A stretch of DNA of 64,000 bases from Variovorax paradoxus (GTDB lineage Bacteria; Pseudomonadota; Gammaproteobacteria; Burkholderiales; Burkholderiaceae_C). Within the stretch, counting starts at the first letter, position 1, and each line of letters starts with the position of its first letter. The notes under the pieces are model-generated. The model ran no database searches and was not told the origin of the DNA. It saw nothing but the letters and a program-made list of their open reading frames with translations. Shown here piece by piece: positions 27,516 through 37,002 of the stretch. The stretch covers positions 248,001-312,000 of the forward strand of contig NZ_JAUSXL010000002.1 in the NCBI RefSeq assembly GCF_030815975.1. Direction: 5' to 3'. Made by a program: the position numbers and the translations under genes.

Positions 27516-28025
27516 ATGCGAAAGACGCTTGATTTCCTCTACAACAGCGCCGCCGCCCTGGCGGCGCTTTTCATGGTCGGCCTGCTGGTGATGGTGCTGC
27601 TCTCCATCGTGGGCCGGCAGCTCCATTTCAATGTTCCGGGCATCGATGCCTATGCCGGCTACCTGATGGCCGGTGCCGGTTTTCTTGCGCTCGCCCACAC
27701 GCTCAAGCGCGGCGAGCACATCCGCGTGACCCTGGTGCTGCAGAATCTGCCGCCCGCGGCGCAGCGCTGGCTCGAACGCTGGGCGATGGGCGCGGGCGCC
27801 CTGCTCGCGGTGCTGTTCGCCTGGTACAGCGCGCGACTGGTGTTCCAGTCGCACGACTTCCACGACATTTCCACCGGCAACGACGCCACGCCGCTGTGGC
27901 TGCCGCAGCTCTCGATGGCCGTGGGTGCGCTGGTGTTCGCCATTGCGGCCTTCGACGAGTTCGTGATCGAGTGGCGCGGAAGGCCGGCCAGGCCGGTCGA
28001 AACGGAGGCCTTGCGCCATGAGTGA
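27516..28025 (+). CDS. TRAP transporter small permease (DctQ type)
   Basis: 169-aa membrane protein with four hydrophobic helices (about 10-34, 45-62, 88-110 and 130-148) and the DctQ-like HTLKRGEHIRVTLVLQ segment between helices 2 and 3. It pairs with the large permease encoded next, whose start overlaps its end by eight bases. Confidence 0.94.
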   Translation: MRKTLDFLYNSAAALAALFMVGLLVMVLLSIVGRQLHFNVPGIDAYAGYLMAGAGFLALAHTLKRGEHIRVTLVLQNLPPAAQRWLERWAMGAGALLAVLFAWYSARLVFQSHDFHDISTGNDATPLWLPQLSMAVGALVFAIAAFDEFVIEWRGRPARPVETEALRHE

Positions 28026-29319
28026 CATTGCCGTTGCGGGCCTGCTGATTGCCGCGCTCTTCCTGATCCTGGGCAGCGGCGTGTGGATCGGCCTCACGCT
28101 TTCCGGCGTGGCGTGGATCGCCATGCAGATTTTCTCGTCGCGCCCCGCGGGCGATGCCATGGCCGTGACCATCTGGGGCTCGGCGTCGAGCTGGACGCTC
28201 ACCGCGCTGCCGCTGTTCATCTGGATGGGCGAGATCCTGTTCCGCACGCGGCTCTCGCAGGACATGTTCAAGGGTCTCGCGCCCTGGATGCAAAGCCTGC
28301 CGGGCCGGCTGCTGCACACCAACGTGGTGGGCTGCGCGGTGTTCGCGGCGGTGTCGGGCTCGAGCGCCGCCACCTGCGCCACCATCGGCAAGATGAGCCT
28401 GCCCGAACTGAAGCGCCGTGGCTACCCCGACGACATGGTCATCGGCACGCTGGCCGGGGCCGGCACGCTCGGCCTCCTGATCCCGCCATCGATCATCATG
28501 ATCGTCTACGGCGTGAGCGCCGACGTGTCGATCGCCCGGCTGTTCATTGCGGGCGTGATCCCGGGCATCCTGCTTGCGCTGCTGTTCTCGGGCTACATCG
28601 TGTTCTGGGCGCTGCGCCACCCCGAGCGCATTCCGCCGGCCGATGCGAAGCTGCCCTTTGTTCAGAAGCTCAAGGCCTCGCTGTCGCTGATCCCGGTCGC
28701 GCTGCTGATCCTGTCGGTGCTCGGGTCCATCTACGCGGGCATTGCCACCGCCACCGAAGCGGCCGCCGTGGGCGTGGTCGGCGCCATGGTCATCTCGGGG
28801 GCGCAGGGCTCGCTGAACTGGCACAGCTTCAAGGAAGCACTGCTCGGCGCCACGCGGCTCTACTGCATGATGGCGCTGATCCTCGCGGGCGCGGCCTTCC
28901 TCACGCTCGCCATGGGCTACATCGGCCTGCCGCGCCACCTGGCCGAATGGATCGGGTCGCTCGGGCTTTCGAAGTTCCAGCTGATCGCGATGCTCGCGGC
29001 GTTCTACATCGTGCTGGGCTGCTTCCTGGATGGCATCTCGATGGTGGTGCTCACGATGGGCGTCATCATGCCGACGGTCACTGCTGCCGGCATCGACCCG
29101 ATCTGGTTCGGCATCTTCATCGTGCTGGTGGTCGAGATGGCGCAGATCACGCCGCCTGTGGGTTTCAACCTGTTCGTGCTGCAAGGCATGACGGGAAAAG
29201 ACCTGCTCTACATCGCCCGCGTCACGCTGCCGATGTTCTTCCTGATGGTGGCGGCCGTGCTCATCATCTACTTCGTGCCGCAACTGGTCACCTGGCTGCC
29301 GCAGCAGATGGCGCCATGA
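28018..29319 (+). CDS. TRAP transporter large permease (DctM type)
   Basis: 433-aa protein with about twelve membrane helices that forms the sodium-driven transport channel. Typical DctM sequences are seen: GCAVFAAVSGSSAATCATIGKM, GTLAGAGTLGLLIPPSI and MAQITPPVGFNLFVLQG. With DctP and DctQ just upstream it completes a three-part TRAP system. Confidence 0.95.
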   Translation: MSDIAVAGLLIAALFLILGSGVWIGLTLSGVAWIAMQIFSSRPAGDAMAVTIWGSASSWTLTALPLFIWMGEILFRTRLSQDMFKGLAPWMQSLPGRLLHTNVVGCAVFAAVSGSSAATCATIGKMSLPELKRRGYPDDMVIGTLAGAGTLGLLIPPSIIMIVYGVSADVSIARLFIAGVIPGILLALLFSGYIVFWALRHPERIPPADAKLPFVQKLKASLSLIPVALLILSVLGSIYAGIATATEAAAVGVVGAMVISGAQGSLNWHSFKEALLGATRLYCMMALILAGAAFLTLAMGYIGLPRHLAEWIGSLGLSKFQLIAMLAAFYIVLGCFLDGISMVVLTMGVIMPTVTAAGIDPIWFGIFIVLVVEMAQITPPVGFNLFVLQGMTGKDLLYIARVTLPMFFLMVAAVLIIYFVPQLVTWLPQQMAP

Positions 29320-29350
29320 ACAGCACCGGGCGTGCCCCGACAATAGGGCC

Positions 29351-29728
29351 ATGCTGATTCCGATTCTTGCCATCTGCATGGGGGCCTCCGTGGGCGCGCT
29401 GGCGCGCTGGGGCCTCGCGCTCTGGTTCGGCGCGGGCGGGCTCATGCCCTGGGGCACGCTGGCCGCCAACCTGATCGGGGGCTACCTCATCGGCATGGCC
29501 ATTGCCTTTTTCCATCTGCTGCCCGACCTCGATCCGGCCTGGCGGCTCGCACTGGTCACGGGCTTTCTCGGCGGCCTCACAACCTTCTCGAGCTTCTCGG
29601 CCGAAGTCATGACCATGCTTCTCGAAGGCCGGCCGGGCGTGGCCTTGCTCACGGCAACGGCCCACCTCGGCGGATCGCTGTTCCTGACCTGGCTGGGCAT
29701 ACGCAGCGTGCAGGCCCTGGCCGGCTGA
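29351..29728 (+). CDS. crcB: Fluoride efflux channel CrcB/Fluc
   Basis: 125-aa four-helix membrane protein; dimers form a fluoride channel. The conserved Asn is in AANLIGGYLIG, and the GFLGGLTTFSSFSAE motif with the phenylalanine/threonine track and central sodium site is intact. There is no fluoride riboswitch in the 31-base upstream gap, so control is not by that RNA. Confidence 0.95.
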   Translation: MLIPILAICMGASVGALARWGLALWFGAGGLMPWGTLAANLIGGYLIGMAIAFFHLLPDLDPAWRLALVTGFLGGLTTFSSFSAEVMTMLLEGRPGVALLTATAHLGGSLFLTWLGIRSVQALAG

Positions 29729-29794
29729 TCGGTCCATCGCCGGGCCGCAAGGCCGTCGATCTTCACGGGTTTCCAGGAGAATTTTATAAGGGGC

Positions 29795-29813
29795 CGGTCG
29801 ATAGAATCGACCG
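29795..29813 (+). promoter_or_regulatory. Hairpin directly before the mrpA start
   Basis: CGGTCGAT-AGA-ATCGACCG is an 8-bp stem with a three-base loop that ends two bases before the mrpA ATG, after TTTTATAAGGGG. It separates the only purine-rich ribosome-site candidate (AAGGGG) from the start codon. It could bring the two together when folded or hinder initiation. Confidence 0.55.
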
Positions 29814-29815
29814 CA

Positions 29816-32776
29816 ATGCCCCTGGTCTTTCTCGTCGCACTCCCCTTCATTGCCAGCGTGCTCGCCGCGTTGATGCCGTCGAACGCGCGCAACCGGGAGT
29901 CGACGCTGGCGGGACTCGTCGCGCTGGGCTGCGCGGTGCAGACCGCATGGTTCTTTCCCCAGATCGCACGCGGCAACGTGCTGCGCCAGGAGATCGCGTG
30001 GCTGCCGGAGCTCGGGCTCAACCTCGTGTTCCGCATGGACGGTTTTGCGTGGCTGTTCTGCATGCTGGTGCTCGGCATCGGCGCGCTGGTGGTGCTCTAT
30101 GCGCGCTACTACATGTCGGCCTCCGATCCGGTGCCGCGCTTCTTCTCTTTCTTTCTCGCGTTCATGGGCGCGATGACGGGCGTGGTGCTCTCGGGCAACC
30201 TCATCCAGCTGGTGCTGTTCTGGGAGCTCACCAGCCTGTTCTCGTTCCTGCTGATCGGCTACTGGCATCACCGCCGGGACGCGCGGCGCGGCGCACGCAT
30301 GGCGCTCACCGTGACCGGTGCCGGCGGGCTCTGCCTGCTGGGGGGCGTGCTGGTGCTGGGCCGCATCGCGGGCAGCTACGAGCTCGACCTGGTGCTCGCC
30401 TCGGGCGACGCGATCCGCGCGCATGCGCTCTATCCCGTGGCGCTGGTGCTGATACTGCTCGGCGCCTTCACCAAGAGCGCGCAGTTCCCGTTCCACTTCT
30501 GGCTGCCGCGCGCCATGGCGGCGCCCACGCCGGTCTCGGCCTACCTGCATTCGGCCACCATGGTGAAGCTCGGCGTGTTCCTGATGGCGCGGCTGTGGCC
30601 GGTGCTGTCGGGCACCGAGCAGTGGTTCTGGCTGGTGGGCGGCGCGGGCGCGATCACGCTGCTGCTCGGCGGCTTCGTGGCCATGTTCCAGCGCGACCTG
30701 AAGGCACTGCTGGCCTACTCGACCATCTCGCACCTCGGGCTCATCACGCTGCTGCTCGGCCTGAACAGCCCGCTGGCGGCGGTGGCGGCCGTGTTCCACA
30801 TCATCAATCACGCGACCTTCAAGGCGTCGCTCTTCATGGCGGCCGGCATCATCGACCACGAGAGCGGCACGCGCGACATCCGCAAGCTCAGCGGCCTGCT
30901 GCGGCTGATGCCGATCACGGGCGCGCTGGCGATCATCGCGAGCGCTTCGATGGCCGGCGTGCCGCTGCTCAACGGCTTTCTCTCGAAGGAGATGTTCTTC
31001 GCCGAGACGGTGTTCATTCAGGCGTCGCCGTGGATCAACCTGAGCCTTCCGGTCATTGCCACCGTCGCGGGCATCTTCAGCGTGGCCTATTCGGCGCGCT
31101 TCGTGTTCGATGTGTTCTTCGGTCCGCCCTGCGGGCCCGAGGTGCCGAGGCAGCCGCACGAGCCGCCGCACTGGATGCGCGTGCCGGTCGAACTGCTGGT
31201 GCTGGTCTGCCTGGTGGTGGGCGTGGCACCGGCCTGGTCGATCGGCGCGCTGCTGGCGGCTGCCGCCACGCCGGTGGTCGGCGGCGTGCTGCCGGAATAC
31301 AGCCTGGCCGTGTGGCATGGCTTCAACCTGCCGCTGGCGATGAGCTTCGTGGCGCTGGCCGGCGGCATGGTGCTCTACCTGTCGCAGCGGCGCCGCCGCG
31401 CAGAGGGCAGGCTCGAACACACGCCGCTGCTGCACCGCTTCGACGGCCAGGCCATCTTCGAACACCTGCTCGCGCAGCTCAGCGAGGCCGGCCGGCGCAG
31501 CCGCCGCGTGCTGGGCACCCGGCGCATGCAGACGCAGTTGCTGCTGCTGATCGCGGTGGCGGCGGCGGGCGCCGCGGCATCGCTCTGGACGGCACCTGCC
31601 GCCCGCGGCGGCCGCGAACTGCTGCCCTTCTCTGCGATGTTCGCCATGACCTGGCTCATCGGCGGCGTCTGCGCGCTGGCAGCGGCGTGGCAAGCCAAGT
31701 TCCATCGCCTGGCCGCGCTGATGCTGGCCTCGGGTGCCGGGCTGGTGTGCTGCGTGACCTACATCTGGTTCTCGGCGCCCGACCTGGCGCTGACGCAGCT
31801 CGTGGTCGAAGCCGTGACCACCATGCTGATTCTCCTGGGCCTGCGCTGGCTGCCGATGCGCAGCAAGGACGTGGTCCAGCCAGCACGCGCGAGGCTGCGC
31901 CCCTGGGGCCGGCGCGGGCGCGACCTGCTGGTGGCTGTTGCCGCGGGCAGCGGCATGTCGGCGCTGGCGTGGCTGATGATGACGCGCCCGTTTCCGCAGA
32001 GCATCTCGCCCTTCTTTCTCGAACACGCGCTCAGCGAGGGCGGCGGCACCAACGTGGTCAACGTGATGCTGGTCGACTTCCGCGCTTTCGACACCTTCGG
32101 CGAGATCACGGTGCTCGGCGTGGTGGCGCTCACGGTCTATGCCTTGCTGCGCCGCTTCCGGCCGGCGCGCGAGTCGATGGCCCTGCCGGTGCAGCAGCGC
32201 GCGCAGGCCGACGACGGAAGCAGCGACCTGCTGAACCCGCGGCTGGCCAAGGACACGGCCGTGGGCTACCTGATGGTGCCGGCCGTGCTGGTGCGGCTGC
32301 TGCTGCCGCTCGCGGTGCTGGTGTCGGTGTATTTCTTCATGCGCGGACACAACGCGCCCGGCGGCGGCTTTGTCGCGGGGCTGGTGATGTCGGTGGCGCT
32401 GCTGCTGCAGTTCATCGTCTCGGGCACCGAATGGGTGGAAGAGCATCTGCGCATCTATCCGCGCCGCTGGATCGCTGGCGGCCTGCTGCTCGCGCTGGCC
32501 ACGGGCAGCGGCGCGGTGGTGTTCGGCTACCCGTTCATGACCACGCACACCGCGCACCTGCACCTTCCGGTGTTGGGCGAACTGCATGTGCCGAGCGCCC
32601 TTTTCTTCGACATCGGCGTGTTCGCGCTGGTGCTGGGCGCGACCATGCTGATCCTTACCGCGCTGGCCCACCAGTCGGTACGCAGCCACCGCTGGGCCGA
32701 CGAGCAGCGCGAGAAGGAGGCCGAGGCCGAGGCCGCTGCTGCGGCCGCCAGCGCAACGCCGGAGGGAGCGCACTGA
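29816..32776 (+). CDS. mrpA: Mrp antiporter subunit A fused to subunit B
   Basis: 986-aa membrane protein. The first part is the MrpA proton-translocating core, related to the NuoL subunit of complex I (ALLAYSTISHLGLITLLLGL, HIINHATFKASLFMAAGI). It is followed by the DUF4040-like segment and an MrpB domain at about 820-960 (RGHNAPGGGFVAGLVMSVALLLQFI). A and B are separate proteins in Bacillus; the fused PhaAB-type arrangement is usual in proteobacteria. It exports sodium or potassium in exchange for protons together with subunits C-G encoded next. Confidence 0.95.
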   Translation: MPLVFLVALPFIASVLAALMPSNARNRESTLAGLVALGCAVQTAWFFPQIARGNVLRQEIAWLPELGLNLVFRMDGFAWLFCMLVLGIGALVVLYARYYMSASDPVPRFFSFFLAFMGAMTGVVLSGNLIQLVLFWELTSLFSFLLIGYWHHRRDARRGARMALTVTGAGGLCLLGGVLVLGRIAGSYELDLVLASGDAIRAHALYPVALVLILLGAFTKSAQFPFHFWLPRAMAAPTPVSAYLHSATMVKLGVFLMARLWPVLSGTEQWFWLVGGAGAITLLLGGFVAMFQRDLKALLAYSTISHLGLITLLLGLNSPLAAVAAVFHIINHATFKASLFMAAGIIDHESGTRDIRKLSGLLRLMPITGALAIIASASMAGVPLLNGFLSKEMFFAETVFIQASPWINLSLPVIATVAGIFSVAYSARFVFDVFFGPPCGPEVPRQPHEPPHWMRVPVELLVLVCLVVGVAPAWSIGALLAAAATPVVGGVLPEYSLAVWHGFNLPLAMSFVALAGGMVLYLSQRRRRAEGRLEHTPLLHRFDGQAIFEHLLAQLSEAGRRSRRVLGTRRMQTQLLLLIAVAAAGAAASLWTAPAARGGRELLPFSAMFAMTWLIGGVCALAAAWQAKFHRLAALMLASGAGLVCCVTYIWFSAPDLALTQLVVEAVTTMLILLGLRWLPMRSKDVVQPARARLRPWGRRGRDLLVAVAAGSGMSALAWLMMTRPFPQSISPFFLEHALSEGGGTNVVNVMLVDFRAFDTFGEITVLGVVALTVYALLRRFRPARESMALPVQQRAQADDGSSDLLNPRLAKDTAVGYLMVPAVLVRLLLPLAVLVSVYFFMRGHNAPGGGFVAGLVMSVALLLQFIVSGTEWVEEHLRIYPRRWIAGGLLLALATGSGAVVFGYPFMTTHTAHLHLPVLGELHVPSALFFDIGVFALVLGATMLILTALAHQSVRSHRWADEQREKEAEAEAAAAAASATPEGAH

Positions 32777-33129
32777 TGGAAATCGTGCTCGCGCTGGCCA
32801 TCGGCGTACTCACCGGCTCGGGGGTGTACCTGCTGCTGCGCCCCCGCACCTTCCAGGTGATCATGGGGCTCACGCTCATCTCGTACGCGGTCAACCTGTT
32901 CATCTTCAGCATGGGGCGGCTCAAGCTCGACAGCGAACCCGTGCTGGTCAAGGGCATCACCGCCACGCTGGCCAATACCGCCGACCCGATGCCGCAGGCG
33001 CTGGTGCTGACGGCGATCGTGATCGGCTTTGCGATGACGGCGCTGTTCCTCGTGGTGCTGCTGGCCTCGCGCGGCCTCACCGGCACCGACCACGTGGACG
33101 GCGAAGAGCGGCAGGAGGCGGCGGAATGA
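32776..33129 (+). CDS. mrpC: Mrp antiporter subunit C
   Basis: 117-aa membrane protein with three helices, homologous to NuoK (ALAIGVLTGSGVYLLLRPRTFQ, DPMPQALVLTAIVIGFAMTA). Its start shares a base with the mrpA stop (TGATG), and its end overlaps mrpD by four bases. Part of the seven-subunit complex. Confidence 0.95.
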   Translation: MEIVLALAIGVLTGSGVYLLLRPRTFQVIMGLTLISYAVNLFIFSMGRLKLDSEPVLVKGITATLANTADPMPQALVLTAIVIGFAMTALFLVVLLASRGLTGTDHVDGEERQEAAE

Positions 33130-34829
33130 CCGCGGTGGTTCATCTGCTCGACCAGCTGCTCGAGTTCAGCATGCCGCACCTCGTGGCGGTGCCGATCCTC
33201 GTGCCCCTGCTCACGGCCGCGCTGATGCTGCTGCTGGGCGAACGCCGGCGCCGCACCAAGTCGGCGCTGAGCGTGGTCTCGGGGCTGGTGGGCCTGCTGG
33301 CGGCGCTCGCGCTGCTGCGCTGGGTGAATGCGCCAGAGACCGGCGACGGGCCGGGATCGGTCGGCGTCTACCTGCCGGGCAATTGGCAGGCACCGTTCGG
33401 CATCGTGCTGGTGGCCGACCGGCTGTCGACCATGATGGTGGCGCTCACGGGCGTGGTCGCCTTTGCGGCCTCGATCTATTCCACCTCGCGCTGGGACCGC
33501 GCCGGCGTGCATTTTCATCCGCTGCTGCAGCTGCAGCTCATGGGCCTGAACGGCGCCTTCCTGACGGGCGACCTGTTCAACCTGTTCGTCTTCTTCGAGG
33601 TGATGCTCGCGGCCTCCTACGGCCTGCTGCTGCACGGCTCGGGCCGGCTGCGGGTGCAGGCCGGGCTGCACTACATCGCCATCAACCTGGCCGCCTCGTC
33701 GCTCTTCCTGATCGGCGCGGCCCTGCTCTACGGCGCGACCGGCACGCTCAACATGGCGGACCTCGGCCTGCGCATCGCACAGCTCGCGCCGGCCGACCGC
33801 GGCCTGGTGCATGCGGCGGCCGCCATTCTCGCGACCGCATTCTTCGCCAAGGCCGGCGCCTGGCCGCTCAACTTCTGGCTGGTGCCGGCCTACAGCGCGG
33901 CGGTGTCGCCCGTGGGCGCCGTGTTCGCGCTGCTGACCAAGCTCGGCATCTACACGCTGCTGCGGCTGTGGACGCTGCTCTTCGCACCGGACGCCGGCGC
34001 CTCGGCCGCGTTCGGGCAATCGGCGCTCACCGCGATCGGGCTCGCGACATTGTTCGCGGGTGCCATCGGCATCGTGGGCACGCAGCGGCTCTCCAACCTC
34101 GCGGGCTTCAGCGTGCTGGTGTCGGCGGGCACGCTGCTCGCGGCCATCGGGCTCGGGGAGCCGGCCGTGTGGGCCGGCGCGCTCTACTACCTGCTGAGTT
34201 CGACGCTGGCAGTGAGCGCCTTCTTCCTGCTGACCGACATGATCGAGCGCTGGCGCAACGCCGGCATGAGCGTCGCACCACATGAAAAGGCGGGCAATGC
34301 GCCGTTCCTCGCGGAAGACCTGCGCGTGCTCGACGACGTGAACCTCGACGACGAAGCACAGGCGCTCTACGGCCGCGCGATTCCCGCCGGCGTGGCCTTC
34401 CTGGGGCTGAGCTTCATCGGCTGCACCCTGCTGCTCGCGGGCCTGCCGCCGCTGTCGGGCTTCGTGGGCAAGTTCGCGATGCTTTCGGGCGCCTTTTCCA
34501 CCGGCGGCACGTCGACCTCCGCATGGATTTTCCTGGCGCTGCTGATCGCCTCGGGCCTGCTGGCGCTGATTGCGCTGAGCCGCACCGGCATGCGCCACTT
34601 CTGGACCCAGCCGCATCCCACCATGCCCGCCCTGCCCGCGCTCGAAGTGCTGCCGGTGGCCGGCCTGCTCGCGGCCAGCGTGGCGCTGACCGTCTGGGCC
34701 GGCCCCGTCATGCACCACGCCATCACCACCGCCGAAGGGCTGCGCACGCCCACCGCCTACCGCGACGCCGTGATGGGCGCGCGGCAGGTCCCCAACCCTG
34801 CGGCCCCTGGGAAAGGCCCGGCACCATGA
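33126..34829 (+). CDS. mrpD: Mrp antiporter subunit D
   Basis: 567-aa membrane protein homologous to NuoM/NuoN, with LFNLFVFFEVMLAASYGLLLHG and the conserved Lys-bearing helix FFAKAGAWPLNFWLVPAYSAA. It provides the second proton pathway of the complex. It has four-base ATGA overlaps with its neighbours on both sides. Confidence 0.95.
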   Translation: MTAVVHLLDQLLEFSMPHLVAVPILVPLLTAALMLLLGERRRRTKSALSVVSGLVGLLAALALLRWVNAPETGDGPGSVGVYLPGNWQAPFGIVLVADRLSTMMVALTGVVAFAASIYSTSRWDRAGVHFHPLLQLQLMGLNGAFLTGDLFNLFVFFEVMLAASYGLLLHGSGRLRVQAGLHYIAINLAASSLFLIGAALLYGATGTLNMADLGLRIAQLAPADRGLVHAAAAILATAFFAKAGAWPLNFWLVPAYSAAVSPVGAVFALLTKLGIYTLLRLWTLLFAPDAGASAAFGQSALTAIGLATLFAGAIGIVGTQRLSNLAGFSVLVSAGTLLAAIGLGEPAVWAGALYYLLSSTLAVSAFFLLTDMIERWRNAGMSVAPHEKAGNAPFLAEDLRVLDDVNLDDEAQALYGRAIPAGVAFLGLSFIGCTLLLAGLPPLSGFVGKFAMLSGAFSTGGTSTSAWIFLALLIASGLLALIALSRTGMRHFWTQPHPTMPALPALEVLPVAGLLAASVALTVWAGPVMHHAITTAEGLRTPTAYRDAVMGARQVPNPAAPGKGPAP

Positions 34830-35317
34830 AGCGCTGGATGCCTTCGCCGCCGCTTTCGCTGGCGCTGTTTGCCGTGTGGCTGCTGCTCAACCAGTCGCTC
34901 GAGGCTGCCACGCTGCTGTCGGCCGCAGTGCTGGCCATTGCGGTTCCGCTGCTCACCAAGGGCTTGCGGCCAGCCACCGTGCGCATGCGCAAGCCCGGAG
35001 TCGCGCTGCGGCTCGCGGGCCGGGCCTCGGCCGACATGCTGGTATCGGCGCTCTTCGTGGCACGGCGGCTGCTGACGCGCCGCACCTCGCGCATCGCCTC
35101 GAAATTCATCACCGTGCCGCTGGAGCTGCGCGACCCCAACGGGCTCGCGGTGCTGGCCATGATCATGTGCCTCACGCCCGGCACCGCATGGGGCGAGATC
35201 GCGTTCGACAGCAGCACGCTGCTGATCCATGTGTTCGACGTCGACGACGAAGCCGCTTTCATCGCGCTGATCAAGCAGCGCTACGAGCACCCCTTGATGG
35301 AGATCTTCGAATCATGA
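34826..35317 (+). CDS. mrpE: Mrp antiporter subunit E
   Basis: 163-aa membrane protein with two or three helices and a cytoplasmic tail holding FITVPLELRDPNGLAVLAM and TPGTAWGEI, characteristic of MrpE/PhaE. It starts by ATGA overlap with mrpD and ends by ATGA overlap with mrpF. Confidence 0.94.
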   Translation: MKRWMPSPPLSLALFAVWLLLNQSLEAATLLSAAVLAIAVPLLTKGLRPATVRMRKPGVALRLAGRASADMLVSALFVARRLLTRRTSRIASKFITVPLELRDPNGLAVLAMIMCLTPGTAWGEIAFDSSTLLIHVFDVDDEAAFIALIKQRYEHPLMEIFES

Positions 35318-35592
35318 CGCCTGTTCTTTTCTGGGCCTTGAAACTGGCGCTGCTGCTGTTGGCGGTGGCCATGCTCTGCGCGCTGGCCCGGCTGCTGGTG
35401 GGCCCGAGCGCGCAGGACCGCGTGATGGCGCTGGACTGCCTCTACGTCAACGGCATGCTGATGATGCTGGTGCTGGGCATCGTCTATGCGAGCAACGTGT
35501 ACTTCGAAGCCGCGATGCTGACGGCGCTGTTCGGCTTTGTCGGGTCGACGGCGATGGCCAAGTTCCTGTTGCGTGGGGAGGTCATTGAATGA
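35314..35592 (+). CDS. mrpF: Mrp antiporter subunit F
   Basis: 92-aa protein of three helices with RLLVGPSAQDRVMALD after helix 1 and a TALFGFVGSTAMAKFL C-terminus, typical of MrpF. It overlaps both neighbours by four bases. Confidence 0.94.
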   Translation: MTPVLFWALKLALLLLAVAMLCALARLLVGPSAQDRVMALDCLYVNGMLMMLVLGIVYASNVYFEAAMLTALFGFVGSTAMAKFLLRGEVIE

Positions 35593-35945
35593 CGGATTTC
35601 ATCGTGGGGCCGCTGCCGCTGTGGGCGGAAATCGTCACCGCCGCGTTCGCGGTGCTCGGCGCAGCCTTTGCCGCCATCGGATCCTTCGGCCTCGTGCGGC
35701 TGCCCACCTTCTTCCGCCGCATCCATGCGCCAACGCTCGGCGCCACGGTGGGCGTGTGGTGCATGACGATTGCCACCATCGTCTACTTCTCGGTGCAGGG
35801 CTTCAGCCTCTTCCTGCACGCCGTGCTGATCGTCCTGTTCATTGCGCTCACGGCGCCCATCACCACCATCTTCCTGATGCGTGCGGCGCTCTTCCGTGAA
35901 CGGCAAAAAGGCGGCGACGTGCCGCCGGCGGCCCGGTCGAACTGA
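35589..35945 (+). CDS. mrpG: Mrp antiporter subunit G
   Basis: 118-aa protein of three helices with GSFGLVRLPTFFRRIHAPTLGATVG, the MrpG signature, and LTAPITTIFLMRAA. It is the last gene of the operon and ends 17 bases from the convergent XdhC-family gene. No hairpin terminator is evident between them. Confidence 0.94.
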   Translation: MTDFIVGPLPLWAEIVTAAFAVLGAAFAAIGSFGLVRLPTFFRRIHAPTLGATVGVWCMTIATIVYFSVQGFSLFLHAVLIVLFIALTAPITTIFLMRAALFRERQKGGDVPPAARSN

Positions 35946-35962
35946 ATGAAGCCGGCGCTTCG

Positions 35963-36985
35963 TCAGCTCATCGCGAGCTGCTGCATGCCCTTGGCGCGCG
36001 CCACTTCCATTTCGCGTGGCAGCGTCACCGCGTTCTTCACCGCAAGGATTTCCGCCATCACGCTCACCGCGATCTCGGGCGGCGTCTTGCTGCCGATATA
36101 GATGCCGATGGGGCCGCGCAGCCGCGCAAGCGATTCGGCCGTCTGGCCGAAGTGCTCGATCATGCGGCCGCGCCGCGCCTCGGCATTGCGGCGCGAGCCG
36201 ATGGCGCCCACGTAGAAGGCATCGCTCTGCAGCGCTTCGAGCAGCGCGAGGTCGTCGAGCTTGGGATCGTGCGTGAGCGCCACCACGCAGCTGCGGCGGT
36301 CGGGCTTGAAGGCCAGCACGGCGTCGTCGGGCATCTCGGTCGTGATCTCCACGCCGGACAGCGACCATGCGGTGCGGTATTCGGCGCGCGGATCGCACAG
36401 CGTCACGGCAAAGCCGCTGAACTTGGCCATGGTCGCGAGGTACTCGGCCAGCTGGCCGGCGCCGATCAGCAGCATGCGGTATTCGGGGCCGAAGGTGTTG
36501 GTGAGCTCGGTGTCGTTCACCTTGAGCTCGTCGGGCGCAGTGGCTTCGGCCAGCCGCACGGCGCCGGTCGAAAGCGCGACGGTGCGCTGCATGAGCCTGC
36601 CCTGCTCGAGCTGGGCCACCAGCGTGTCGAGCGAGGCTGCGTCGGGGTCGTATTCGAGCAGCAGCTCCAGCGTGCCGCCGCAGGGCAGCCCGAAGCGGTG
36701 CGCCTCGTCGGCCGTGATGCCGTACTTCACAAGCACGGGCGGCGCGCCCACGGGCACCTCTTCGCCGTTGCCGTGCGCATGGCTGTAGCGCGCGATCAGG
36801 TCGTCCTCGATGCAGCCGCCGGAGACCGAGCCCACCACCGCGCCGTCGTCGGCCAGCGCCATGATCGAGCCGACCGGCCGCGGCGAGGAGCCCCAGGTGC
36901 GCACCACGGTCGTGAGCAGCGCGCGCTTGCCGGCGCGGCGCCAGTCGCGCAGCGTGCGCAGCACCATGACGTCGAGATTTTCCAT
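35963..36985 (-). CDS. XdhC/CoxI-family molybdenum hydroxylase maturation protein
   Basis: 340-aa cytoplasmic protein. The N-terminal XdhC domain contains TWGSSPRPVGSIMALADDGAVVGSVSGGCIE and LPCGGTLELLLEY. The C-terminal Rossmann domain has LLIGAGQLAEYLATMAKFSG and AIGSRRNAEARRGRM. Such proteins bind the molybdenum cofactor and help sulfurate it or insert it into xanthine dehydrogenase or CO dehydrogenase-type enzymes. It is the last gene of the cox-type operon, 17 bases past coxG. Confidence 0.93.
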   Translation of the reverse strand: MENLDVMVLRTLRDWRRAGKRALLTTVVRTWGSSPRPVGSIMALADDGAVVGSVSGGCIEDDLIARYSHAHGNGEEVPVGAPPVLVKYGITADEAHRFGLPCGGTLELLLEYDPDAASLDTLVAQLEQGRLMQRTVALSTGAVRLAEATAPDELKVNDTELTNTFGPEYRMLLIGAGQLAEYLATMAKFSGFAVTLCDPRAEYRTAWSLSGVEITTEMPDDAVLAFKPDRRSCVVALTHDPKLDDLALLEALQSDAFYVGAIGSRRNAEARRGRMIEHFGQTAESLARLRGPIGIYIGSKTPPEIAVSVMAEILAVKNAVTLPREMEVARAKGMQQLAMS

Positions 36986-37002
36986 CGCGTGATCCGTTGT
37001 TC

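Noticed and set aside
29320..29350. Possible fluoride riboswitch before crcB
   Set aside because: The gap is only 31 bases and none of the conserved fluoride-riboswitch sequence is present.
29288..32773. 1161-codon minus-strand frame opposite mrpA
   Set aside because: Gln/Arg/His-rich composition with no domain; mirrors codon bias of the mrpA strand.
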